Source: Deltaproteobacteria bacterium UBA6967 (lineage in GTDB: Bacteria; SAR324; NAC60-12). From it: 19,190 nucleotides of DNA. The notes beneath the pieces are model-generated. The model made no database searches. It had not been told where the DNA came from and was given only the letters and a program-made list of their open reading frames with translations. The DNA lies in contig DJYX01000070.1 of the NCBI GenBank assembly GCA_002450295.1, positions 1 to 19,190 of the forward strand, written 5' to 3'. This document shows positions 1-6,916 of this stretch, one piece after another. The position numbers were made by a program, and so were the translations under genes. The stretch's first letter is position 1. Each line of letters starts with the position of its first letter.

Positions 1-72
1 AGTCAGAGTGAGCACAGTGAGGACATTGCATCGTTAGTTCTTCAAAATTTGGAGATTCCTTCATTTGTCTAA
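1..72 (+). CDS. 3' end of an unidentified gene (partial)
   Basis: The frame starting at base 1 is open for 23 codons and ends in TAA at 70-72; the peptide ends ...LENLEIPSFV-like (visible end: LEIPSFV). It is hydrophilic with an acidic start and no recognisable motif. The gene would begin left of the window. The last codons, TTT GTC TAA, lie inside the 30-bp direct repeat at 64-93, and the same three codons end the lipoprotein remnant at 896-967. With so short a piece the call rests only on the open frame and that parallel. No function is proposed. Confidence 0.35.
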   Translation, partial: SQSEHSEDIASLVLQNLEIPSFV

Positions 73-93
73 ACGACGCAACTGCGCCAACCC
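64..93 (+). repeat. 30-bp imperfect direct repeat, copy 1
   Basis: This segment begins TTTGTCTAAACGAC and ends CGCCAACCC. It matches 959-988 at 28 of 30 positions (differences at 78 and 84). Similarity fades afterwards, though both copies run into an AATAAA about 15-20 bp further on. It covers the stop codon of the partial frame ending at 72 and lies 68 bp before the DUF2071 gene. It could be a dispersed intergenic element, a recombination-site relic or a duplicated gene end. Confidence 0.7.
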
Positions 94-161
94 CGAAGCG
101 TTAGCAGAATAAAGGGGAAAAAATATACAAATTTTTTGGTCTCTTTTCCAAAGGACATTAA

Positions 162-821
162 ATGGGCCAATGGATTATACAACAAAAGTGGAGTGATGTT
201 TTATTTGTGTCTTTTGAAGTAGATTATGATTTATTAAGAAGCGAACTACCAAAAGATTTAGAAGTCGATACTTTTAATGGTAAAGCATATTTAAGTATTG
301 TACCCTTTGTAATGTCTGATATTAGATTTTTCTTTACACCTCCTTTACCTTTTTCAAAACTAAGTGAATTAAACTTAAGAACTTATGTTCGATATAAAAA
401 TAAACCGGGAATCTACTTTTTCACATTAGACTCCGATCATAAAGTAGGAAATTTTCTTGCTCGAAAAATCTTTAATTTACCATATAGATATGCAATTCTG
501 AATGTTGATATTGATAACGATATATACAACGTTCAATCTAAGAATTCTTTGTCTTTGAAAGTTAGGATTACAGATAATAAAATAGTAACTGATTTATCAA
601 ATTGGATCACTGAAAGATATTGTTTGTATAATATTGTAGACGAAAAAGTATCCAGAGGTGATGTTCTTCATCCAACCTGGAACCTTAAAGAAGCTGAGGT
701 CATAAATATTGATGATCAATTTTCCAAACAATTTAATCTAGATGTTTGTCCAACGCAATATCACTGTTTTTACTCAAAAGAAATAAATGTTAGATTTAGG
801 CCATTTGTATATAATATTTAA
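162..821 (+). CDS. DUF2071 / YqjF-family protein
   Basis: A 219-residue protein with the layout of the YqjF/DUF2071 family (COG3361, acetoacetate-decarboxylase-like fold). A Trp-rich start is followed by a segment in which the ligand-pocket strand reads LPKDLEVDTFNGKAYLS (about residues 29-45). Next come NLRTYVRYKNKPGIYFFTLD (about 71-90) and a LPYRYA segment after an 'FLARKIFNLPY' stretch (about 98-109). The family is widespread but biochemically undefined, so no reaction is assigned. The ATG at 162 has an AGGA 6 nt upstream (152-155). The gene is clearly more AT-rich than the phn genes and stands alone on the plus strand between two copies of a direct repeat, which suggests separate acquisition. 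Length is near the family norm and there is no sign of truncation. Confidence 0.8.
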   Translation: MGQWIIQQKWSDVLFVSFEVDYDLLRSELPKDLEVDTFNGKAYLSIVPFVMSDIRFFFTPPLPFSKLSELNLRTYVRYKNKPGIYFFTLDSDHKVGNFLARKIFNLPYRYAILNVDIDNDIYNVQSKNSLSLKVRITDNKIVTDLSNWITERYCLYNIVDEKVSRGDVLHPTWNLKEAEVINIDDQFSKQFNLDVCPTQYHCFYSKEINVRFRPFVYNI

Positions 822-895
822 CTTCATTTATTGGACAAAAACTATTCAAGTCACTGATTAATATGATTCTGTAATATTCTATAAATGGAGGTAAT

Positions 896-967
896 ATGAG
901 AATATTTTTAATAATTTAAATTCTAACCTCGTGTAATGTTACGAGTAAAAATCTAGATTTTGTCTAA
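896..967 (+). pseudogene. Remnant of a small lipoprotein gene with an internal stop
   Basis: A strong ribosome-binding site GGAGG (887-891) sits 4 nt before ATG 896. The frame reads MRIFLII, stop (TAA 917-919), then ILTSCNVTSKNLDFV and a second stop at 965-967. Reading through the first stop gives a short hydrophobic signal followed by a lipobox-like LTSC and a polar tail, as at the start of a bacterial lipoprotein. One base change (TAA to TTA or CAA) would restore it. The end falls inside the direct repeat with the same FV-stop as the partial gene at 1-72. It could be a decayed cassette gene. The short length leaves a real chance of coincidence. Confidence 0.35.
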
Positions 968-988
968 ACGACTCAACTACGCCAACCC
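959..988 (+). repeat. 30-bp imperfect direct repeat, copy 2
   Basis: Second copy of the element at 64-93, 895 bp downstream in the same orientation, with 28 of 30 positions identical. It again begins on the final FV-stop codons of a plus-strand frame. The interval between copies holds exactly the DUF2071 gene and the lipoprotein remnant. Confidence 0.7.
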
Positions 989-1164
989 TCGCTGTGCTAC
1001 AATAAATCCAAAGGTGTGTTGGGAATTTCTTTGAAACTGCCCATTCATAAACTAAACAACCCGCAAGCTCCAACGCTCAATAAACTGAACAGATGCGGCC
1101 TCAAATCCTTGATGGAAATGAGGCTCACATTATAGATCAGAACTTTGGTAGACTACCTCATCCC

Positions 1165-2427
1165 TCAATTTTGGTAAATTGTAATACTTTTCTCAGTATC
1201 TACTTCGTTGGCAGAGATAAATAAATTCCTTTTCTCTATTGCCAAGAGGCCTTCAGGTCCAATACCTGTTGAAAGAATCTGATTTAATTTTGGATTCTTA
1301 ATATCCGAAATGTCGTAAACCCCAATTGCATTTGCGCGTTCCGCCCCGATAAATACTAACTTTTTCCCATGGAAAGTACCTACCTCAACAGATTCTGGTT
1401 CAACACCCTTCTTTGCAGCTCTTCCTTCTGGCCAGTAACCAGCAAGGGCCAGCGCACGCTCGAAAGACGCCCCTGACTCAAAAACTACATTCCCGTCCTT
1501 GTGCCAGATTGTCCATCCTCTGGAACCACCGCGTTTTGCTTGTCCTGGCGCTTCATGCTTGTAGTCTCCCTCATTGGCTGTGACAAAGTGGTTGTTGTCG
1601 ATCCATTTGACCGCATCAGGTTCTCGCCGAACACCGAAAATATCGTCTGTTAAGCTCAGCACTCCATCTTTTGTGTTGTCAACATTTCTCAGATTGACGG
1701 TTCCAGCGCTGAAATCATTAAGTACAACTCCTTCTTTACTGATGACGGTTATCCAATTGTTTTCTTGCAAAGTGACAACTGTTTCGCCAAGTTTGTTGAT
1801 ATCAACAAATTCTGGTTCAGGGTCATTAGGAGCGATTTTGCTTAATCCTGTAAGGTCAACCTTTTCGAGATTTCCTTCAGAATCAACCAAAGCTAAAAAC
1901 CCCCCGGGCAATTGTGGTATTTGCTCATCATTAATATCCTCATTCCTTTCGTTTTCGATAGCTACCGCTACAAAACTACCGTCTGGCGCAACTGCTACGC
2001 TGTCGGGTTGACCGCCAAGATCTGTTTCTCTAACAACCCTTTCTGTTTCAAGATCGATTACAACTAACTTACCGGTGGGATTTACATAGTTTTCTGACGT
2101 ATTTATTCCAACGTATGCGAGCCCGTTCTTTACACTCACAGAGGTAGGTTCACCTCCTAATTGAATGAACCCCAACGGTTTTGGCTCACTTGAATCTGAT
2201 ATATCAATCATGCCTACAGCAAACATTGGACTATCACTGTAGATAAGCATTTGGCCATCTTCTGACGCAGCAACAATTTCTGCAGCAGTTTCAACACCAG
2301 AAATTTCGATGTTGTCTGATGTAGAAAAGGATGAAATGTAATTGAAATCTTTTGCCATAGAAGTGCTTACTAAGCTCGTAAGGAAAGCAACAACTGCTAC
2401 TGAAAATTTTCCCATAGATTTATCCAT
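1165..2427 (-). CDS. Secreted beta-propeller protein, choice-of-anchor I type
   Basis: A 420-residue protein with an N-terminal signal peptide (hydrophobic core about residues 8-21, likely cleavage after STSMA at 25). The rest is repeated beta-propeller-like strands with motifs of the choice-of-anchor I / LVIVD-type family: EPDAVKW (269-275) followed by VTANEGD (282-288), PESVEVG (344-350) before an 'FIGAERANAIGVYDIS' strand, and PEGLLAI (391-397) before ISANEVD (404-410). Relatives are often annotated as alkaline phosphatase, but the catalytic basis is unclear and no metal site can be named here, so enzymatic activity is open. It should act in the periplasm or outside the cell. A Pho-box-like promoter lies 51 bp upstream. 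The ATG at 2427 and an in-frame ATG at 2415 are both possible; neither has a good ribosome-binding site. It follows phnE2 after 422 bp and is probably its own transcript. Confidence 0.65.
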   Translation of the reverse strand: MDKSMGKFSVAVVAFLTSLVSTSMAKDFNYISSFSTSDNIEISGVETAAEIVAASEDGQMLIYSDSPMFAVGMIDISDSSEPKPLGFIQLGGEPTSVSVKNGLAYVGINTSENYVNPTGKLVVIDLETERVVRETDLGGQPDSVAVAPDGSFVAVAIENERNEDINDEQIPQLPGGFLALVDSEGNLEKVDLTGLSKIAPNDPEPEFVDINKLGETVVTLQENNWITVISKEGVVLNDFSAGTVNLRNVDNTKDGVLSLTDDIFGVRREPDAVKWIDNNHFVTANEGDYKHEAPGQAKRGGSRGWTIWHKDGNVVFESGASFERALALAGYWPEGRAAKKGVEPESVEVGTFHGKKLVFIGAERANAIGVYDISDIKNPKLNQILSTGIGPEGLLAIEKRNLFISANEVDTEKSITIYQN

Positions 2428-2463
2428 AAGTTTTGGTGAAAATTAAGTTGACGAAACAACTTC

Positions 2464-2507
2464 ATATTATTTCCAATTTGTTAGCTTTTAATTAGGAAAA
2501 CTTAAAT
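2464..2507 (-). promoter_or_regulatory. Pho-box-like promoter of the beta-propeller gene
   Basis: Read on the minus strand, units CTAATT-type CCTAATT (2490-2496) and GCTAACA (2479-2485) are spaced 11 bp apart with AAAA between them. A weak third unit, ATTTAAG (2501-2507), lies 11 bp further up. Nine nt past the last unit is TAATAT (2469-2464), a 5/6 match to TATAAT, and the start codon is 51 bp from the box. Unit length, 4-nt AT-rich spacers and the place of the box instead of a -35 element are as in PhoB/PhoP-controlled promoters. The same arrangement recurs before phnC and the acyltransferase gene. Confidence 0.55.
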
Positions 2508-2849
2508 TCTATCTTGCTTGAATCTTTTAGGTATACTAGATTTCCAACGGACTTTTTCTGAGATAGAACAACGTTTGGATTCAATTACCTGAAAAAGTGT
2601 GAACAGACATACACGAAAATAAATTTATAGGATTCGAAATGCAATATTTGGTGAGTTACAAGGTAGTTTATATTCTTTAAGAACAGTAAAAAATCAGTCA
2701 AAGTGGAATATTATGTCAATCTCCAGTTTTTTATTTAGATCAAAAGAATATCAGTTGTAGTGAATTCTTTAGAATAAAAATAATCCAAGTTCACGAGTTA
2801 ATTTTGGCTGGCAAATTCAGGCGGGAGCTTCTGTTTGAGTTGAATTGAT
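2508..2849. other. AT-rich intergenic region between phnE2 and the beta-propeller gene
   Basis: No gene is seen. A perfect 7-bp inverted repeat with a 2-nt centre (GTTGAAT / ATTCAAC, 2839-2854) overlaps the phnE2 stop codon. On the minus strand it is not followed by a T-run, so it is more likely an RNA-stabilising hairpin than a terminator. The rest is low-complexity AT-rich sequence. Confidence 0.4.
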
Positions 2850-4178
2850 TCAACCCCGAATCAATTTTTTTCTCAATCGGCTAGACAAATTATCAATCAA
2901 AAACACAAGAATTAGTGCAACTATAATTATGTATAATGAATTCTCCCAATCACGTCTAGTTCTCATCGTCTGCACAAGCATTAGTCCAATTCCGCCGGCT
3001 CCCAGTGCCCCAATAACGGTTGCGGACCTTGTGTTAGATTCAAAGTAGTAGAGTATTTGTGAAACTAATATTGGAGAAATTTGAGGAATTATTCCAAAGC
3101 GAAATTGCTGAACTGGTGTTGCACCTGTTGCTTGGACACCTTCTCTCTCTTTTTTTTCAACATTTTCTAATGCTTCGGTAAAAAGCTTACCCAAGGTGCC
3201 AGTGTCAGTGAAGGCAATTGCTAGTGCTCCCGTCAAGGGCCCCAAACCAAATGATCGAATAAAGATTAGTGACCAGATCAGATAATCTAAGCCTCTGACA
3301 AAATCAAAAAATCTTTTTATTCCAAATCGTGTAAGTTTTGAGGGGTTGATATTTTGTGCTGCAGCAAACGCCAATGGCAATCCAACTAAAGTGGCCACTA
3401 ATGTACCTAAAAAAGCCATTAAGATTGTTTCCAGAACTGCAACTGCTAAATCACCATGCTGCCAATCTGGGTGATTCCAAAACTCATTAAAAATTGTTAT
3501 AAAATTTGATTCATCAGCCTTTATTCTATCTGAAGATAATATCAATTCCCAAAGATTAACAAAACTAAGATTGTTGAAGGGTGAATGCATTGGAAACCAA
3601 AAGTTTTCCCAACCAAATTCATAATAATGTATTTCAATTTTGGATCTTGAGTATTGTATTCTATGCTCAAAATGAGGCCTTGCATCAAATTTTAGTTCAC
3701 TGAATCGAATACCTTCAGGTAATAAATTCTTATTAGGCAAATCAACAAAAATCTGATCATTATTTTTAGATATTTCTATTTCACCATAGTTTGGTACAAA
3801 ATAATAAAGTACAGATTTTTCATACCGAAGTTTAAATCCATTTCTCAAAATAATTTCAAATTTATCCTTGTCTCCGATGAACCAATCTGGGTAATTATCT
3901 AATTTATAGGTGCTTCCTCTTTCTCCCTCCACGGCTATGGTCAACGAATCTTTTTTGAAATTTAAAGTAGTGTGTGTTTTGTACGAAAACATGTCAGAGG
4001 CTAAAAGAGCGCCTCTTTCAATTTTCGCTTCTCTAAAAAGTTTTGTTATTTCAAAAATGTACCCAACATATAAGATGTATGAAAGCGCAAAGGTGCAAAT
4101 TAAAATAGGAAGCAGGCTTTGCTTTCTCAACGAGGAGCGCAAATCACTTGGCAGGTTTTTGTATTCGTAGTGATTCAA
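2850..4178 (-). CDS. phnE: Phosphonate ABC transporter permease PhnE2 with a large N-terminal insert
   Basis: Second membrane component of the phosphonate importer (442 residues; ordinary PhnE proteins are about 260-280). One membrane segment (about 22-42) is followed by some 200 mostly hydrophilic residues (about 45-245) that should lie in the periplasm. Then comes a normal permease domain starting near 247, with the coupling loop that contacts PhnC around 337-370 (EGVQATGATP at 346-355). Long PhnE2 proteins are known in rhizobial-type phnCDE1E2 operons, so the extension is not unique, but its role is unclear. The start is TTG at 4178: a stop lies three codons upstream and no ATG occurs before residue 63. 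It begins 1 bp after the phnE1 stop, which suggests translational coupling. The N-terminal half is notably AT-rich compared with phnG-phnM. An asymmetric PhnE1/PhnE2 heterodimer is inferred. Confidence 0.88.
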   Translation of the reverse strand: MNHYEYKNLPSDLRSSLRKQSLLPILICTFALSYILYVGYIFEITKLFREAKIERGALLASDMFSYKTHTTLNFKKDSLTIAVEGERGSTYKLDNYPDWFIGDKDKFEIILRNGFKLRYEKSVLYYFVPNYGEIEISKNNDQIFVDLPNKNLLPEGIRFSELKFDARPHFEHRIQYSRSKIEIHYYEFGWENFWFPMHSPFNNLSFVNLWELILSSDRIKADESNFITIFNEFWNHPDWQHGDLAVAVLETILMAFLGTLVATLVGLPLAFAAAQNINPSKLTRFGIKRFFDFVRGLDYLIWSLIFIRSFGLGPLTGALAIAFTDTGTLGKLFTEALENVEKKEREGVQATGATPVQQFRFGIIPQISPILVSQILYYFESNTRSATVIGALGAGGIGLMLVQTMRTRRDWENSLYIIIVALILVFLIDNLSSRLRKKLIRG

Positions 4179-4179
4179 A

Positions 4180-5016
4180 TCAAACTACTCTGGTTGCCCC
4201 AAATGTCATCTTTGTTCTGAGCATTTGTGACAGTTGATCGATTAAGAAGATTGTGAGGAAAAGCAAGAAGAATAATGCGGCAATCTCGGCACCTCTACCC
4301 CAGCCGATAGCTCTGGAAAGCTCTGTACCAATTCCGCCTGCCCCAACAAATCCGAGTATTGCTGAGGCTCTCACATTAATTTCTAGTCTCAACAGAAAAT
4401 AGCTAGTCCAGTTTGGTAATACTTGTGGAAAAACACCGTGACGAATTCGATCTGTCCAAGAGGCACCGCAAGCTTTCAGTCCTTCGACTTGTCTTAAGTC
4501 GATATTTTCAGTTACCTCACTGAATAATTTTCCTAAGGCTCCTGCGGTATGGAATGCTACTGCTATTGTTGCCGGAACTGGTCCTACACCAAGTAAAAAG
4601 ATTAGGAACAAGGCGATAATAAGTTCTGGGAAAGATCTCATTAAATCCATTGTTCTTCGAAAGACTGGTATCAGCGGTTCAGGAATGTCCAATCCACGAG
4701 TAGAGCCGAGTGATAGTACAACTGCTCCAACCCCTCCAACAATTGTGCTAAATAATGCGATGTTTATTGTTTCAATAAGAGGCGGGAAAAAGCTAATTGC
4801 ATTAGATAAAAACGCAATTGAGCCTTCTTCAACTGTTTGATCTATGATCTTTTTGGGGAAGTCGAGGAATTTTGCTAGACCTTGTAGAAATCCACCTGAA
4901 TTGAGACTTTCAGAGATTTGAAAGCCACTGATGAGCAATATCAGTATAGTAAGAACGCTTATTCCAGAGTAAATATTACGTTGACGTTCTAATTTAATGA
5001 TAGCTGTGGAGTTCAT
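4180..5016 (-). CDS. phnE: Phosphonate ABC transporter permease PhnE1
   Basis: Inner-membrane permease of 278 residues with the usual PhnE layout: an N-terminal membrane helix (about 17-36), a short periplasmic region and a multi-helix transport domain. The cytoplasmic coupling segment that docks on PhnC reads VEGLKACGAS followed by a FPQVLPNW stretch in the second half. It should pair with PhnE2 and receive substrate from PhnD. It lies 50 bp after phnD, beyond a hairpin, and 1 bp before phnE2. The ATG at 5016 is the only reasonable start. Length is as expected. Confidence 0.92.
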   Translation of the reverse strand: MNSTAIIKLERQRNIYSGISVLTILILLISGFQISESLNSGGFLQGLAKFLDFPKKIIDQTVEEGSIAFLSNAISFFPPLIETINIALFSTIVGGVGAVVLSLGSTRGLDIPEPLIPVFRRTMDLMRSFPELIIALFLIFLLGVGPVPATIAVAFHTAGALGKLFSEVTENIDLRQVEGLKACGASWTDRIRHGVFPQVLPNWTSYFLLRLEINVRASAILGFVGAGGIGTELSRAIGWGRGAEIAALFFLLFLTIFLIDQLSQMLRTKMTFGATRVV

Positions 5017-5035
5017 AAAATATGAATCAAGAGAA

Positions 5036-5055
5036 GGGCTCTATCACTAGAGCCC
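5036..5055 (-). terminator. Hairpin between phnD and phnE1 (attenuator or mRNA stabiliser)
   Basis: Perfect 7-bp stem GGGCTCT / AGAGCCC with a 6-nt loop, 11 bp after the phnD stop. On the minus strand it is followed by TTCTCTT rather than a clean T-run, so full termination is unlikely. Hairpins after binding-protein genes commonly keep that part of the message more abundant; this role is inferred. Confidence 0.6.
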
Positions 5056-5066
5056 AAAAATTTTTC

Positions 5067-5993
5067 TCAGCCACCAATTTTTGCTTTGCGGGCCGCAACA
5101 ATTGATTCGTAGTCTTCATGGGAGACAGAGATCATCCCCTTTATTTCTCCTGCACCAAAACTATAAGCGCACTCTGGGTCCATGGAGCTTAGACCTGCCA
5201 GCAATGCAGTAATTTGGATTTTAACTTTTTCGGGCAGTGTTGTTCTTAAGACAATGGGTCCCTCTGGAATAATCTTAGATCTCCAAATTTCCACCATTTC
5301 AGTCATGTCAACAAGTCCTGAGTCAGAAGCGAGGCGAAAGGCTCCGTAATCGTACCCGTCTTCCCAGTCCCCCGTACCACCTGACCAGGAAACGCCTGCG
5401 TCATAATCTCCGTTGTAAACTCCAACGATGGTTTGCTCGTGTCCCCCACTGAATACGACATCACTGAAATGCTCTCCAGGTTCCATGCTATATCCAAGAT
5501 CGGGAATCTCGATTGATGGAATTAAGTAACCTGAGGTGGAATTTGGATCGCCAAAAGCAAACTGTTTCCCTTTCATATCAGCTAAATTTTCTATGCCAGA
5601 GTCTTTTCGAGCAAAGCCTAGTGCGTAGTAGCCAAAGTTCCCATCCTTGCCAACGAGTGAGAGAACTGGCTCAACAATGTTAGGGTCAGCAAGATAAACT
5701 TTTGCATAGCCAGAGGCACCAAGCCAGGCCATGTCCAGATTTCCACCAATCAAACCTTCTATGACACCATTGTAGTCTGCAGGTGCAAAGACTTTGGTAG
5801 GAACACCGAGTAAGGCTTCAGCCTTATCTACAAAACATTTTGTACGACGCAGTCGATCCGCTTGGTTTTCTCCACCTAAAATACCAACTCTGAATTCAGT
5901 AATTTTCTGCGCATGCCCTCCAGCGTAGGCAGTCAATCCAGAGGTAATTGCGAAGCTTGCGACAAGCAGTGTTTTCACCAATTTTTTGAACAT
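5067..5993 (-). CDS. phnD: Phosphonate-binding periplasmic protein PhnD
   Basis: A 308-residue solute-binding protein that captures phosphonates in the periplasm and delivers them to PhnE1/PhnE2. A signal peptide (about 1-25, ending AYAGG) is followed by the family start RVGILGGENQ. Next come FAPADYNGVIEGL, a WLGASGYA pocket strand, the GDPNSTSGYL motif whose Ser/Thr residues bind the phosphonate group in PhnD, and SGGHEQTIVGVYNGDYDAGVSW. Length matches the family. It lies 24 bp after phnC. The ATG at 5993 has only a weak AGAGA upstream. A hairpin follows the gene. Substrate preference among phosphonates (2-aminoethylphosphonate, methylphosphonate and so on) cannot be told from sequence alone. 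Confidence 0.95.
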   Translation of the reverse strand: MFKKLVKTLLVASFAITSGLTAYAGGHAQKITEFRVGILGGENQADRLRRTKCFVDKAEALLGVPTKVFAPADYNGVIEGLIGGNLDMAWLGASGYAKVYLADPNIVEPVLSLVGKDGNFGYYALGFARKDSGIENLADMKGKQFAFGDPNSTSGYLIPSIEIPDLGYSMEPGEHFSDVVFSGGHEQTIVGVYNGDYDAGVSWSGGTGDWEDGYDYGAFRLASDSGLVDMTEMVEIWRSKIIPEGPIVLRTTLPEKVKIQITALLAGLSSMDPECAYSFGAGEIKGMISVSHEDYESIVAARKAKIGG

Positions 5994-6017
5994 AATTTCT
6001 CTCGAAGAAAATTGTGG

Positions 6018-6833
6018 TTAAACGGGTACAATTCTGTTGGCAGATTTGCTGTGCTTCTCTTGAAAGTCGCCTAGAGAAATCTTAGTCAAATCTTCATTTA
6101 GTTCTTCAGCTCCATAAATTTCCCTGACAACTTCCTGTGTCAGTTGGGTCACATGCCCGTCGAAGACAACTTGTCCTTGATACATCCCAATCACGCGATC
6201 ACAATATTTACGAGCAGCTTCCAGAGTATGAAGATTACAGATAACCGTTAACTGATCTCTCTCATGGATTTCCCGCAGGCTGTTCATAACGATTTCAGCA
6301 GATAGTGGATCTAGGGAGGCGATGGGCTCGTCGGCAAGAATCAGCTTTGGTTCTTGCATCAAAGCCCTTGCGATCGCGACCCTTTGCTGTTGACCTCCGG
6401 AGAGATATTCAACTCTGGTCAAAGCCTTCTCACTAATTCCCAGTCTTTCCAGATTGTGCAGCGCATCTACGATGTCTTTTTCTGGAAAAACCCGGAAAAG
6501 ACTTCTCCATAGATTCAACTGATTCAATCGACCTAACATGACATTAGTGATGGCATCCAGCCTAGGGACCAAATTAAACTGCTGAAAAATCATCGCACAA
6601 TTGCGTTGCCAGTCTCGTCTTGCCTTTCCTCGAAACTGAAGGACATCTTTCCCTTCAAACTCAACACTCCCTCCAGTTGCTTCAATCAGCCGATTAATCA
6701 TCCGCAGTAGTGTGCTCTTACCGGCACCGGAGCGACCGATAACGCCCACAAACTCTGGCTTTTTGACTGTGAAGGAAACATTGTTCACAGCGACTACAGA
6801 GCCAAATTCTTTGCGAAGATTTGAAATGTGCAT
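6018..6833 (-). CDS. phnC: Phosphonate ABC transporter ATPase PhnC
   Basis: Cytoplasmic ATPase of the importer, 271 residues. Walker A GRSGAGKST is at 33-41, followed by the Q-loop region IFQQFNLVPRLD, a normal signature LSGGQQQR, and Walker B LILADEPIASLD with the switch His in the NLHTLEAARKYCDRV segment. The last of these (NLHT... with a following RVIGMYQGQVVFDG) is typical of PhnC. First gene of the phnC-D-E1-E2 block, separated from phnM by 74 bp that carry a Pho-box-like promoter, so the transporter can be transcribed on its own. ATG 6833 was chosen because a stop closes the frame just upstream. There is no strong ribosome-binding site. Confidence 0.94.
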   Translation of the reverse strand: MHISNLRKEFGSVVAVNNVSFTVKKPEFVGVIGRSGAGKSTLLRMINRLIEATGGSVEFEGKDVLQFRGKARRDWQRNCAMIFQQFNLVPRLDAITNVMLGRLNQLNLWRSLFRVFPEKDIVDALHNLERLGISEKALTRVEYLSGGQQQRVAIARALMQEPKLILADEPIASLDPLSAEIVMNSLREIHERDQLTVICNLHTLEAARKYCDRVIGMYQGQVVFDGHVTQLTQEVVREIYGAEELNEDLTKISLGDFQEKHSKSANRIVPV

Positions 6834-6861
6834 GAAGCTTTCTAGAAAAAGTGACCTATTA

Positions 6862-6916
6862 GTAATAGAGACAAAAGGCTTAGATTTGATTAGGATTTGG
6901 TTAGGTATTAGTTAGG
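6862..6916 (-). promoter_or_regulatory. Pho-box-like promoter of phnCDE1E2
   Basis: On the minus strand three units, CCTAACT (6910-6916), CCTAACC (6899-6905) and CCTAATC (6888-6894), repeat at exactly 11 bp with AT-only 4-nt spacers. A weaker fourth unit (TCTAAGC, 6878-6884) follows. TATTAC (6867-6862) lies 10 nt past it as a -10 candidate. The phnC start codon is about 45 bp from the fourth unit. The first unit overlaps the last codons and the stop of phnM, so the promoter is internal to the phn cluster. Confidence 0.6.

Larger units (their letters stand above)
822..1164. other. Gene-poor, AT-rich intergenic stretch
   Basis: It holds the lipoprotein remnant (896-967) and repeat copy 2 (959-988). 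A possible third, degenerate copy of the repeat starts at 1052 (CTAAAC...GCAAG...CCAAC). From 1081 to 1164 nothing is recognisable. No convincing terminator is visible for either the plus-strand DUF2071 gene or the minus-strand gene ending at 1165. Confidence 0.5.

Noticed and set aside
64..110. Firm call of an integron attC site
   Set aside because: Only copy 1 has both candidate core boxes, with an extra A and a poor GTTRRRY match; copy 2 lacks the right half and the element is shorter than typical attC sites. Kept as a hypothesis only.
1574..2011. Plus-strand 145-codon open frame
   Set aside because: It lies wholly opposite the beta-propeller gene, is Ser/Thr/Pro-rich with no motif, and has no ribosome-binding site; it is a shadow frame.
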